From: Tetragonia tetragonoides
Taxonomy: Eukaryota; Streptophyta; Magnoliopsida; Caryophyllales; Aizoaceae
Length of the DNA: 64,000 nt
Reading direction: 5' to 3'
Assembly (NCBI GenBank): GCA_038025085.1
Contig: CM076139.1
Span: 24,135,307 to 24,199,306, forward strand
Positions within the stretch are counted from its first letter, which is position 1, and every line of letters starts with the position of its first letter. Positions 12,446 through 23,570 of the stretch are shown here, one piece after another. The position numbers and the translations under genes were made by a program. Under the pieces are notes generated by a model that saw only the letters and a list, made by a program, of their open reading frames with translations, was not told where the DNA came from and ran no database searches.

Positions 12446-14034
12446 TGTAGACGCCAAAAAAGTATCGTCAGATGTCCCAAAATGCCCGATGATAAAATGA
12501 TATGTACCTGTGTGCTATTATGCTTTGTTAAGTAAATGAGATCTCAAGTCTTATGAAAGTTTTTTCCACTTCCACTTCATTTAAAATACCCTTTCAAGAG
12601 CTTTCCATAACTTCCTTCCATGTCAAAATACGATTCCGCACTTAAGAGTTATGGTCAAACGAAGTTAAGGGTCAAAACAGATGTAGCCGAATACTGTAGA
12701 CCGTGTTTCCAGCCCAATTTGGGAGTTCACTAGGTTTATTTAATTTGCGAGCCTTATAATTCTGGATTTCTTATTGAAATAGTTTTCCAATGACATATCA
12801 TGAGTCCACAACACATTCCCAACCAAGGAGTTACAAGCCCAACATTGGTGCGTGCTCTAAAACTAACCTCTCCTTACTCTTTCGGGTATATCTCGAGATC
12901 CACAAACTATTCTGTCCTGAAATAAAGCCATTTGAAACTAGACGCAATAAGCTTTCCAACATATCTTAAATCATCCATTTTGGAGCCCAAACGAGTGAGA
13001 TATGTCCCGACAAAATTCCACCTGGCAACTCCACAACCGCCAGCGGCTTTGGCGAGGGCCATCAGCGGCGCTCCCCAGGGCCGCCAGCGGCCCTCGCGAG
13101 CCAGCTGGCACCCACCTTTTTTCAGCCCGATCTCTTCAATTTCGGCCCTTTCTTCACCCGTCCAACCCTACTCATTTCCCTATAAATACGACCCTCCTCC
13201 CTCAGTTCAAATCACACAGTCTACAATTGACAACCTCTATTCTCAGTTGAGTATTCTTGAGCTTCCCCTCTTTCTTCTACAAAATTATTCTATTCTCGTT
13301 TGAGTACTCCCGCGCTTCCCCTTCTTTCTTTACTTGAGATCTTCTTTTACTATTCAATTGCTGAATAGCTTATAGTTCAGGTACTAACTCCTGAGGGGTC
13401 AAATTAAATTAATTGCTTAATTGTTTATATTCTAGTAGTCAACATGTAGATATCATGCAAATCATGCCCTTTTATTTCTTCTTAAATAATGTCTTTCAAT
13501 TCTGTATAAAAGCATGTCTAACTGTTGTAATGCTCAACTTGCCAATCGAATGCATGTCTAAATAAGGGTCAATAATAAATGTCGTGATGCTTATGATGAA
13601 CCAATTAATAGTCTAATCTAGGTTGTTAATCTGTTTTGTGTGGGAATCATGTCATTAAATTATTAAGCAAACTTGAGTTAGTAGAGGCCGTCATAAAACG
13701 GGCGAGTTGGGTGCCTAACACTTTCGCACCTCGTACCTTGACCCCCGAATCCTTTATTCTTGGGTACTCATATGTTCTATATGAGCGGGAGTCTTTCTAA
13801 AAACATGACTAGTTTTTTTCCGCGCTACTGGGTTGTCCTTCGGTTTGTCCATTCAATTTATCCCTTTGGTAAAACGCCGGTAGCAGATTTGTGACCTCTT
13901 TCATGGTTTTTATTAAATTCAAGTCTTTTTAAAAGCTTTTCTAACTCGACGGTTCCTTGAACTTATCTAAAGCCCCCAACTTCCAAATTTTCTATAAGGA
14001 CACACTCTGTGTCGAGAAATCCCACGTCCTTACA
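12446..14034 (+). repeat. 3' LTR of the Retand-like element
   Basis: It starts tgtagacgcc and ends gtccttaca and is homologous to 2359-3909. The palindrome cluster (13036-13105) is extended by an extra unit relative to the 5' LTR, and TATA (tataaatac) lies at 13181-13189. Confidence 0.9.
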
Positions 14035-14228
14035 GCACACATTCAACAATGTAACCCGAAATTGAGCTATTAGGCGAAAAATTAAGCAAGTTCAAGAAAA
14101 AAAGCAAGAAATTTGGTCAAGAATTGACTTACCCACTAAGGACTGGAAGCTTCGACAATGGTGAGATGGGGCTCGGTTCGTGAAAAAGACAGTGAGCAAA
14201 AGTGCAAGCTGAAGCTTGCAAAATTTCA

Positions 14229-14320
14229 ATATATGCAGCCCCAGCGAGGGCCGCCAGCGGCTCCCGCCTCGACAGCCTGGGCCGCCAGCGGTTGTGGCTG
14301 GCCTGCACACGCGGGCCCCA
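14229..14320 (-). promoter_or_regulatory. Candidate antisense promoter: palindrome cluster plus TATA-like motif
   Basis: Read on the minus strand, two gccgccagcgg-type units (14250-14290) lie just upstream of catatatt (about 14229-14236). The arrangement resembles the LTR U3 but points against the element, as it would for an antisense ORF. Spacing here is much shorter than in the LTRs, so confidence is limited. Confidence 0.35.
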
Positions 14321-14569
14321 CGCTGGCCCCACATCAATTCCTTCAGTCCGAAGTTCGTTATTCAACACAGTTTGTTCGCAACGAAGATTAGTTTGAAGGG
14401 CGCGAGAACGTACCCCTTGCCAACAGATTAAAAATTCGACAGACTGTCCATTTTACGGTACCATCTACTATTGGGTAAGACTAACTCGTTTGTTTTGCAG
14501 GCCCTCCAAATGCACAAGCCCAGATATTTTCTGACACTATTCATTTAATTCGAGACTATTTATTTTGTC

Positions 14570-15175
14570 GTGGCTATTCATTTCGGGTCAGTCAATGATC
14601 GCTAGGGCTAATGCGGTTAAACTATCCCTTTTTATTCGAGATTATTTATTTAGTTGAGGCTATTCATTTTGGGTCAGTTAATGATCGCTAGGGCTAATGC
14701 GATTAAACTATTCCTTTTTATTCGAGACTATTTATTTAGTCGAGGCTATTCATTTCAAGTCAGTCAATGATCGCTAGGGCTAATGCGGTTAAACTGTCCC
14801 TTTTTATTCGAGACTATTTATTTTGTCGAGGCTATTCATTTCAGGTCAGTCAATGATCGCTAGCGAATGCGATAAACTGTCCCTTTTTTATTCGAGGCTA
14901 TTAATTTAGTCGAGGTTATTCATCTCGGGTCAGTCAATGATCGTTAGGGCTAATGCGATTAAGCTGTCTTTTTATTTTTATTTTCGGGTCAGTCAATGAT
15001 CGCTAGGGCTAATGCGATTAAACTGTCTTTTTTCATTTTTGTGTCAGTCAATGATCGCTAGGGCTAATGCCATTAAACTGTCTTTTTTTTATTTTTTTGT
15101 CAGTCGATGATCGCTAGGGCTAATGCTATTAAACTGTCCTTTGTTTTTTATATGTTTCAGTCAATGATTGCTTAA
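14570..15175 (+). repeat. Second minisatellite, variant monomer
   Basis: About nine units share the gtcagtcaatgatcgct core of the array at 11.15 kb, but with gctagggctaatgc replacing the ttaaactattgc block and a ttcgagactatttatt spacer. Early units are about 85 bp and late ones about 55 bp. Confidence 0.85.
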
Positions 15176-15677
15176 GCTATTGCATTTAAACTGTTCATAT
15201 ATTTTCTAACCATTTACAGTCGTCGTTTTGATCGCGTTGTATCGTTGACTTTTTCGTTTCTCGTGCAGGGACAGAATCTCGGCATCCGGGGAGTGGTGTT
15301 TTGTAATACCCCGTATTATTATTCATTTTAGAATAATAATTACTTAAAACAAAATGCAAATTTGGACTTTATAATTGGGCTCATGAATTAAAATGCATAA
15401 TTAATGTATGGGTTTTGTTTTGGATCTAATTAATTATAATCGGGTCAAAACGAATTAATGCATTTGGGATTAATATTTCGGTTATGCCGAAATAATAATG
15501 CAAAATTTGGACCATTAATTCGGCTTTCTTGGCCAAAATTATGGGGCTAATTATCAGTTTTTATTTTTGCGAATTTTGTTTCCAAAAATGTGAGATTGAA
15601 AGGAGGTTGTGTTGGAGAATTTTTAGGAAGTGGGTTGAGAAAAGGAAGGAATAGATTTAGGTTTCCTAAATCTACTC

Positions 15678-16131
15678 AACTTCCGAATCAACTGACACTT
15701 TGCTTAAACAAAAAAAAAAAAAACACACGCCTCTCATCTTTTTCTCTCTCACGTGAACCGAAAATACAAGGGGAAGAAGAAGGAGATTTTTTACTCTTTC
15801 ACAATTCATCCTCTTGTCCAAAGTTGATCCTGTTTAATTCCAAGTAAGTATTTTTATTGCTTTTTGAATATTAAAAGTGTGTTCTTGATTCAAATTCATC
15901 ATTTAACTTCCGAATCAACTGACACTTTGCTTAAACAAAAAAAAAACACACACACACGCCTCTCATCTTTTTCTCTCTCACGTGAACCGAAAATACAAGG
16001 GGAAGAAGAAGGAGATTTTCTACTCTTTCACAATTCATCCTCTTGTCCAAAGTTGATCCTTTTTAATTCCAAGTAAGTGTTTTAATTGCTTTTTGAATAT
16101 TAAAAGTGTGTTCTTGATTCAAATTCATCGT
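15678..16131 (+). repeat. 227-bp tandem duplication inside the LTR
   Basis: 15678-15904 and 15905-16131 are near-identical (aacttccgaatcaactgac through ttgattcaaattcatc), differing mainly in an A-run/CA-repeat and a few bases. The solo LTR at 6928-9711 has one copy. Confidence 0.9.
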
Positions 16132-16906
16132 TTTTATAAACCCTAGTAGGTTTATGTGTAAACCCTGATTTATATTTTTGACCTAAGGTTGCTAGATTCT
16201 AGCGTTTTGCATGTTAGAATCATGATTAGGGTTGGAATTGATGTTTTTAGTGAATTTGAATCAAAGGGTGAATTTAAAGGTTGGATTTAGTGATTTTATT
16301 AAATCTGTAAATTGATTAAATATTCAGATTTAATTTAGTATTGGATTTGTTAAATTGATTAACAAAAATAAATAAATAAATAAATAAAAATGAGTCACAC
16401 GGCTGAAGCCTGCGCGACGCACGGCTAAAGCGCCGTCGCTAGCGGCCGTGCGCCGCCAGGCGTCAGCCGGCGCCACCAGCGGGCTACTGGTGGTGGGGCC
16501 CGCTGGTGGTAGTGGTGGTGGTGATGGTGGTGTTTGGGTGTTGTTTTTGTTGTTGACTAGTTGTTTGACTTTTGTTTTAACTTGTTGACTTCAATTAGGG
16601 TTTTTGGAAAGTTTTCCTAATTGGCTTTTTAAAGTTTGATTTGAAAAGTCTTTGAGCATGCATGAGTAATTGAAATTCGAACAACTTAATTATTTAAGTT
16701 TAGGGTGCTAAACCATCTTTAAAGTTTAATTAAGAGGTTTAGAGGTCAGAGTATTGACTATTGATTATTGTGGATTTGTCAGCGCTCGGTGACCGCACCT
16801 AAAACGTAAGGAGCTTACGTTGTTTGATTGTTGGATTGCCTCTTTGCTAAAGGTAATTCATTGTCAGTAATTTCATGTCTAGTGGAATTTTTATGTCATT
16901 GTCTAG

Positions 16907-17337
16907 TAGGGCTGTTAAAAAATATCCGAACCCGAGCATTCGATCCGAAAATCCGAATATCCGAACTGAAATTATCCGAAAAAGCGGATATCCGAAATTT
17001 CGGATACAAGTTTGGATACCATTTTCCAAAATTTTCGGATATTCGGATATCCGAAAATATCCGAAAAACTCAAAATTATCCGAAATATCCGAAAATTATC
17101 CGAAACTATCCGAATATCCGAACTATCCGAAATATTTGGCTCACATTTTCAAAATATTAGGCACAAAATAGGATAAAAATAAAAAATATTTTTTTTTTTC
17201 GGATAGCGGATATCCGACTATCCGAATCCAAAATTTCGAATATCCTCCGAAATTTCGAATACGGGTTCGGATATCAAATTTTGGTATCCGAAATTTCGGA
17301 TATCCGATTTTCGGATACCCGCATATGAACACCCCTA
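16907..17337. mobile_element. hAT-type MITE with internal TATCCGAAA repeats
   Basis: Terminal inverted repeats tagggctgtt / aacacccctA are flanked by a perfect 8-bp TSD, ttgtctag (16899-16906 and 17338-17345). The paralogous LTR at about 8216 has the single uninterrupted ttgtctag. The interior is dominated by short direct and inverted copies of tatccgaaa/tttcggata. No transposase is encoded; overlapping ORFs are translations of this repeat. Confidence 0.92.
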
Positions 17338-18094
17338 TTGTCTAGTATTGGATTGAGGATTATAATTCATATTTGGACTTGTGACAATGAATAATTGTTA
17401 TTTATTTTCTTATGATAATTCGTATAGAATTATGAGATAGTGAATGCATGTTGATCAATGTTAGAAATTCACTTATGTAGCAATGACTACTTGTTGGGAT
17501 TCATGTTATATGATAATACATGTTAATCTTTGTAATTACGTGGAGTAATTATTTGTGTTATTGGACTAAATATATGATTAATATTTGTTCAATTTGGATA
17601 TAGCCTATCGCTATTTGGATCATGTTGTAAGCATGTTGTTTCAATAAAGTAATGTGATTTTGACTATTAAATTGGTAAACAATATTGGAAACCTGGAAAG
17701 GTATATTGTTAGGTGGTTGTGAATAGGATGTTGATGCTCATTCATGTGAAATTATTGCCATTGGAATTGTGAGCTTAATTTGTTTATTTTGTAACTGTTG
17801 AGTAGTTACTTGAGATGCCAAGATATGTGTATTACTTGTTATGTGATCACCATATAAAAATGAATTAAGAGTTAAGATTTCTTTGGTAATGAATTCACCG
17901 AAGGATGCGAATGTGAATTGTTTTTGAAATATATTGGGCGGGTCTATGTCTGCGAGTCGTAGCCCCAATGTAGTACTTGTATCCATATATGATGATTGGG
18001 CAAGTAAGTTTTGTGGATGAAATATTTTTTCTTGTAAACCTAAGGGTTGAGAGAGGGTATGCATACTTTGGAACATTTGAAGTACTTCTAGGAG

Positions 18095-18987
18095 CAGAGC
18101 CGTCTCAAACATTTTGGAGGCCCTGTGCGAAAAATAAAAATTAGGCCCTTTTGCCCTTGAAAATTTAGAAAATGTACAAAAACTTAATTTTCGATAGAAA
18201 ATAAATTCAAATCCATTTAAAAATATAAAAGAAATCATTGGCCTTCTAATTTAGATTGGATTAACTAGATGAAAAGAAGTCTTCACTTTAGCCTCCCCCG
18301 TACCAAAACCAAGTTAATCTAACTTGGGTATGCAGGGATGCCTACGAAGCTAGAATAAGCTGCAAATAAAGTCATAAAACAAAGGCCATGCCCAAACATA
18401 AAATTATCACAAATTACCACCTCTGGCATGTTAGGCACTTAGGCCCACACAAAGCATTAACTTCCACAGATTAAACAATAAACAATTGGAGTAGCATAGA
18501 TCATTATTCCTCAAATCTCAAACCTCAACATTGACAAGCCAAAAACCCATTGTAACTATTACAATTCTCTCTCCTCAAATTCATTCCTCTCTATAATTAT
18601 ACACACACAAAATATTAGACATGAAATCACAGATTCACAGTCATGCAATCCAAAGTGATTCTGACCTGATCAAGCTATGCCTTTTTGGGAAAGTGATGTT
18701 CAACACAGTCCTTGCCCTCTTCAAATTTTCAATTGGTTGGTGGTTATAGCAGCACAATTCTGATATAAGAGTGAGAGGAGAAGAGATTTATGTCATTAAT
18801 AAAGCTCTGTATGAAGATCAATCGTTGTTTTGGAAATTGGAGTAGCTAGCGTTGTTTAAGGCGTCATTGCAAGTGCTGATTTTTTTTTTTTTTAAACTGA
18901 TCAAGAAAAGAGTATGGGCCTTTGGGGCCCTTGATTTTTGGGGCACTGTGCGATCGCTCCAGATGCACTCCCTATTAGCCGGGCCTG
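18095..18987. mobile_element. Non-autonomous hAT-type element
   Basis: Ends cagagccgtctc and gccgggcctg are imperfect inverted repeats of the CAGGGCCGG type. The flanking 8-mers tctaggag (18087) and tctagaag (18988) differ at one base. The site is uninterrupted in the paralogous LTR near 8910. Open frames inside show no transposase domain. Confidence 0.82.
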
Positions 18988-19020
18988 TCTAGAAGTCATC
19001 TATACTCCGGGACGGTTTGA

Positions 19021-20603
19021 TTGTGTCTTGGCTTAAGAGGAGTTTGATTGGGTCTAAAAGGGGTATCACTAAGGGAGCCTTGATTGAATTACTGGCCACA
19101 GCGGGTTTTCCTACTTCAGAGATAGAAATTAAAGAAATGGGAGGGGACAGATTCTTGTTAAAATTTGTGACTGATAATATGTTTAATGATTTGAAACGAC
19201 AAAACTTTGGTTCTTTGCGGGGATTTTTTGATGTATTGGAACTGTGGTCACCATTAATGGGAAGTAAGTTGAAACGCAAATGTTTGGTCATTGAGAATAG
19301 TCCAGTGCATGCTTGGAGTGAAGGAAATCTCAGATGTATTGGGTCTTTGTGGGGTACAGTTGTAAGTATGGATGTTGGAACTTTGTCCATGGATTCGATA
19401 GAGAACGCTACTGTTCGTATCATTCCCTTGTATAACCAGCATATTGATGAGGAGGTCTCAGTGGAAGTAGAGGGTAGTTTCTTTACGGTCCATGTCATGA
19501 AATATTGGAATTACCGGAAAATATAGCTACTACGGTCCAAAATACTCCCGGAAGGATTCCTTCTGATCAGAGATCGTTCCTAAAATGATGCACCTGCTAT
19601 GGATGTTGTGCCTCTTTCTGCTATTCAAAATCACAGCACGATTGACAGTTACAAAGAAGTGCTATGCTCCCCAGCTTTAGAGGGCAAAAAGAGTGATGAT
19701 ACCTATGAAAATGTAGTACAAGAGGATGCGACTGAGGCTATAGGCCTTGAGGTGGAATGCAGATCTGTTCCCAATCATTTACCATGGTATACAGTTGAGG
19801 CTATAGTTCCCACAAATAATTCTTTTGCTGATCTAATGCAAGAAGATGAGGAACAGTCCGTCACTAACTACTCTCATAAGGAAAAAGACGACGATAATAG
19901 GGGTTTTCAATTAATTACCAAGAGAAAACATAAATGGAGACCAATTTCAGAACTTAGTATCCCACTGGCAGTAGAAAGAAGTTGTGACTTTCAGGGTTCG
20001 TCGAATTCTGTAACGCATACAATTGTGAGCGCTCAAAGAGAAATAGTGTTTGATCAGGCTCAGGAGACCTGGGCTTTGGGGCAAGCAATGGGTTTGAATA
20101 TGGGGAATGACAAGGAATCGTTTATACAGGATTTGTAGGATCTCATTCAAGGGGAGGTTCAACGAGTGGGTCAGGGTGATGCTGTAGTTTTTCATGGATC
20201 TTAGACTTCTAAGATGGAATGTTCCAGGACCAGGGGATGATAGTAATTGGGGTGTCTGCAATTCCTTTGCAAGAAAGCTGTCTTTTAGTTGTTGGTGTTT
20301 GCTGGAAACTAAGCTAGACAAGGTTGACATTTTTGTTAAAACTATCAAGACCCTTGCTGGGTTCAAGATCTACCAGGCCTTTAGGGAGGAGAAATAAGAG
20401 GTTATGCTTTATGTGAATAACTCTGTATTTTTTGTTACTCTGTTCATAAGCAGTATTAGAGCTTATAGGGATTTAGATCAATCTTGTGGAGGATATTGTG
20501 GGTGTACGGGCTCTAATGAGCCTTTGAATTTTTGTATAATTTGGTGTGGCAATTAGTTGCCTATAATAAAATTCATTTTGCTGTTCAAAAAAAAAAAACA
20601 AAA
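19021..20603 (+). mobile_element. L1-type LINE, truncated and internally deleted
   Basis: An A-rich tail (20587-20603) and a target-site duplication of 18-19 bp (19002-19020 and 20604-20621, atactccgggacggttga) frame the insertion. It holds most of ORF1 (19023-20138) and the first about 65 codons of ORF2's endonuclease (20194-20397, LLRWNVPGPG, LLETKLDKVD), then jumps to the 3' end. ORF1 resembles the DUF4283 nucleic-acid-binding family (LELWSPLMGSKLKRKCL, LWGTVVSMD). A stop near 19524 splits ORF1. RT is absent, so it is an immobile copy. Confidence 0.85.
19023..20138 (+). pseudogene. LINE ORF1 (DUF4283-like), interrupted
   Basis: The first part (to 19526) carries the DUF4283-like domain that binds nucleic acid in plant LINE ORF1 proteins, including FLLKFVTDNMFNDLKRQ and LWGTVVSMD. 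A stop after NYRKI separates it from a low-complexity acidic second part (19599-20138) rich in Asp/Glu/Ser, normal for the linker of these proteins. No CCHC knuckle is visible, so the C-terminus may be lost. Confidence 0.7.
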
Positions 20604-21170
20604 ATACTCCGGGACGGTTGATCCCTATTTTTGCCAATGTGCAAGGGACTAAGATCCTATTGATTCGACTGCGATTGGTTTGACAGTTTATGCGATTCTC
20701 TTCTCTCCAATGAACTTGGCTAATGGATAATAATAAATATTGGATTTATTATTTGTTATTGATGCGTGTCTTTAAATTAAAGTATGCTGTCTTTTATTTC
20801 TTAAAGCATGATTATTTATTTTATTAAGCATGTTAGCTAAATTTGGAGACTAAATGGACTATGTGGTTATGAATTACTCAGCGTAGCTGATTGGTTGTTT
20901 TTCTTTTTACTTGTGTTTCATTGATGGGCCTATGATGAACCTATATGTAATTCGTCTATATGGAGGAGTACATTGACAAGATTTATAGCTCGTGTTGGGA
21001 GCTAGTGGAGAGACGACTGAAGAAGATTGAATATCTTGTAAAAACAATTTATCTTTATTGTTTAGACTTGAAATTGTATTATTGGGACTTTTATTGTAAC
21101 GAGATTAATTCTCTTGCATGAGAGTTAATAGTTTAATATTTCTTAATTTTCTTTGGATTATTTGCTTAAG

Positions 21171-22075
21171 TTTTTTTTTTTTTTTTTTGTTTTTTTTTTG
21201 GTAAAATGTGAGCTTTGTATTTCATTTACCAAAGTGATCAATGTAGTACTTACATCAATATACTAATTCTATCAAGAGCACAAAACACACTTTGCTGCTC
21301 CTATAACAAAGTAATCTGTATACCAATTCTATACAAACTTCCAGCTATCATTTGTGTATAAAAGCAGGTTCAATACCAACCGCAGCACACCAATCTCTAT
21401 TCTTCTTTGTATTATTCGTTCTTTCTATTCTACTCAGCTGTACTCTGAGTTCGTATTTGATCTTTGCAGTAATAATCTTCACATCAGGCTTGAACTGCCT
21501 GAAGATAGCATGATTCCGGGTCACCCATAGGTGATAAAAACAAGCAGTAGTTGTTGCCTTACACAGAGATCGTTGAGCCGACGAGCCTCTTATGTGCTTC
21601 AACCCCCATCTGATCAAATTATCCCAACTAGCAGGAGGAGCAGGGAACTTAATAAAGCTACCAATGTCCGTCCAAACTTCCTGAGCAAAACCACAGGCCA
21701 GGAACAAGTGTTCATGAGATTCATCATCTACTCCACACAAAACACATTTTGCATCAACCTGAATTCCTCTAGCCAAGAGTCTGTCCTTAGTCAGAAGCTT
21801 TTTCTGCATTAAAATCCAAGAAGTGAAGGAATGTTTGGGGTAACAATTCCTCCCCCAAATGAAAGAAGCCCAAGGCTGCATAGGAGCACTTTGATGCAAG
21901 ATTTTGTAAGCTGCCTGAGAAGAGAAAGGAGGGGGACCAGCTGTCCATATAAGCTCACCATTTTGAATAACTACACATTTAAGTGCATCCTCTCTAAGAT
22001 TAAGTAGCTTTTTAAAACACCAAGAATGCCTTTGAGCCAGCTGCATCTCCCAGAAAGATTCTTGATCAATAAAAC
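21171..22075 (-). mobile_element. 5'-truncated LINE 3' end, minus strand
   Basis: A poly-T run (21171-21200, the poly-A tail of the minus copy) and a duplication of about 13-16 bp (ttatttgcttaag at 21158 and 22076) frame it. It encodes only the C-terminal part of ORF2. Confidence 0.88.
21348..22046 (-). pseudogene. LINE ORF2 C-terminal fragment, zf-RVT domain
   Basis: 232 residues match the zinc-binding region that follows reverse transcriptase in plant L1 ORF2: FIWGRNCYPKHSFTSWILMQ, CVLCGVDDESHEHLFLACGF (CX2C...HX4C) and a basic C-terminus. RT and endonuclease are absent because of 5' truncation. Its frame is intact, suggesting a younger insertion than the plus-strand LINE at 19.0 kb, but it cannot be active. 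Confidence 0.88.
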
Positions 22076-22286
22076 TTATTTGCTTAAGTTTTGTTTGGGA
22101 AGATAGTTATTATTTTTAGTTATCTAGTATGCGTTGTTGGGATATAAACATTTTGTTTCTTTCTAACCTTGTATTTAATTTGAAAATTAAATACGGCGGT
22201 ACCGCTTCGAATTTCTAGGGTTTTTCCGCTGCAACTCGTGATTTTAAATGGTTTTAAATTAGATGGAAATTCAGGGTGTTACAAGT

Positions 22287-22298
22287 TGGTATCAGAGC
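22287..22298 (+). other. Primer binding site, initiator tRNA-Met type
   Basis: tggtatcagagc, three bases after the LTR end, is the standard plant tRNA-Met PBS. It proves that 15302-22283 is a 5' LTR. Confidence 0.92.
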
Positions 22299-22494
22299 GT
22301 ATGTTATTATCCCTATCATACGTTTTGAATTGTAAAGTGTGTCATTAAGACATATTTATAGGTGAAAACTGAAATAGACTTAAGTTATGTGAATAAAAGA
22401 TTTGTAAGCCGAAATGAGTTGGTTTATTTCTTTTACTTGTTATATTATTTGAAGTACTAGAGTGAAGTACCAACGTGTTGTTTCTCGCGTGCAG

Positions 22495-22710
22495 ATGGTG
22501 AAATGTGAGCAACCCATTGTTCCTGAAGATCCAAGGGACCTCCGCTACGAAGGGGGTCGCCTGGAGGAGTATTTCGATCGTGTACGGGAGGTGTTCCTGC
22601 AGTACAATGAGCGTCACGGAGTTCATTCGCCTCTGCGCTCCGATAAGATGAAGGATCTCTATTTCATCAAGAATTTTGGCTATACTACTGCCAAAGAGGT
22701 GGGTCGAGGT
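22495..22710 (+). pseudogene. Gag N-terminus of the Tekay-like element, truncated
   Basis: The ATG at 22495 begins MVKCEQPIVPEDPRDLRYEG, followed by a Tyr/Arg-rich region with LEEYFDRVREVFLQYNERHG. It runs in frame to about 22700, where it meets the GC-palindrome sequence of the neighbouring element and stops. The rest of gag and all of pol are missing. Assignment to gag rests on position (200 bp after the PBS) more than on a strong motif. Confidence 0.5.
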
Positions 22711-22840
22711 CAGAACCGCTAGCGGCTCTAGGCCTGTGCTAAGGGCCGCTGGCGGCCCTGGACAGAGCCGCTGACGGCTCTGGTTTTGGGCTATTCGTAA
22801 ATTTCTGAATCTTTTCTGGCCCGACTTTGTGCCTATAAAT
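22708..22840 (+). promoter_or_regulatory. Candidate promoter of the antisense ORF: palindrome cluster and TATA box
   Basis: Three GCCGC/GCGGC palindromic units (about 22708-22782: cgctagcgg, ccgctggcgg, gccgctgacggc) are followed 52 bp later by tataaat (22834-22840). The ORF that runs antisense to the host element begins just downstream. The layout copies that of the LTR promoters. Confidence 0.5.
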
Positions 22841-23570
22841 AGGATTGACGGGATGTCCAATGTCGTATCTCTTTTCAGACTTTAACTCCCAAATTTCACA
22901 AAGTTTTTATCATAACAAAATCCTTTTTGAAAATATGTTCAATGCTTGGTGCAAAAAACTAACTGTGGAGGATAAGCTAGAATTGGCTCCATATCATCTT
23001 TTCACCCTGTTGGCTTTGAAACCGACTAAGATTTTGTGGCTCTTCTATGATCTGCTCTGAACTATTAGGATCTAGAATTGCATGTCTTTTGCTTTGGTAA
23101 CTCTGAACTATGTCCTTTAACAGAAGAATTTGCTGCTATAATTAACGTGTCTGATGTACTTCCCCCAACTTTGTCTTATTTGAGGGATGGTTTTAGTAGT
23201 CAATACAAGAAGCTCTAGGCTTGTCATCTGCGGAAGCCAAAAGTATGATCCTCGGTGTCGATGTGGACTTGGTCCAAATCTGTGAGAACTTTGCTTCCTC
23301 TTCTGAGCAGGAGGTAATATTCAGGCGTTGTCGTTGATGAGCCTTTGTACTCTGTTTATTGAACCGTCTATTGTTTGTCAATGCAGAATCATCTGATCTG
23401 GGTAGAGCCTCGTTGTTGCGAGTACTAGATCAAATGGCTAAAGGGCATTCTCCTTTGCATCTGGTTGTAGGAGAAACCATTGTAGGGCTTGACAGGTTGA
23501 AGGTATTGCCTAGGAAGCATTTTCTGGCAGCCCCCTGTTGCTTCAGATTTGGCTATGTGAGCACTTGAGG

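Larger units (their letters stand above)
2359..14034 (+). mobile_element. Retand/Tat-like Ty3/Gypsy LTR retrotransposon, internally deleted, with a nested solo LTR
   Basis: Two related LTRs (2359-3909 and 12446-14034) flank an interior with a PBS (3911), gag (5.49-6.2 kb), a 3' untranslated minisatellite (11.1-12.06 kb) and a polypurine tract (12430-12445). The flanking 5-mers gcacc and gcaca differ at one base and fit a 5-bp TSD. No protease, RT, RNase H or integrase is seen, so the element is a non-autonomous deletion derivative. A gag of this type plus a tandem array before the 3' LTR is the organisation described for Retand elements of the Tat lineage. The LTRs differ by many substitutions and small indels, so the insertion is not recent. 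A 2.8-kb unrelated solo LTR sits at 6928-9711. Confidence 0.85.
14035..15301 (+). mobile_element. 3' interior fragment of an older Retand-like element
   Basis: It is collinear with 11.04-12.15 kb of the newer element, including ggtaagactaac and a closely related minisatellite, and ends within the shared gtgcagggacagaatc region where the Tekay-like LTR inserted. Its own 3' LTR is not visible in the window. 14229-14320 carries GC-rich palindromes with a minus-strand TATA-like motif. Confidence 0.7.
15302..22283 (+). repeat. 5' LTR of a Tekay-like Gypsy element, expanded by four nested insertions
   Basis: It starts tgtaatacccc and ends cagggtgttaca, with the PBS three bases later. It is collinear with the 2.8-kb solo LTR at 6928-9711. 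The extra length comes from a hAT MITE (16907-17337), a hAT-type element (18095-18987), LINEs (19021-20603 and 21171-22075) and an internal 227-bp tandem duplication (15678-16131). Long LTRs and the tRNA-Met PBS suit the Tekay/Del chromovirus clade (clade inferred). Confidence 0.88.

Noticed and set aside
14570..15175. CRISPR-like array of evenly spaced repeats
   Set aside because: The repeats are directly adjacent minisatellite units without unique spacers, in a plant retroelement.
16828..17332. Several 60-110 codon frames rich in Ile, Arg, Tyr and Pro
   Set aside because: They are translations of the tatccgaaa repeats of the hAT MITE.
17738..18238. 166-codon minus-strand frame
   Set aside because: It crosses from LTR sequence into the hAT-type element and has no recognisable domain.
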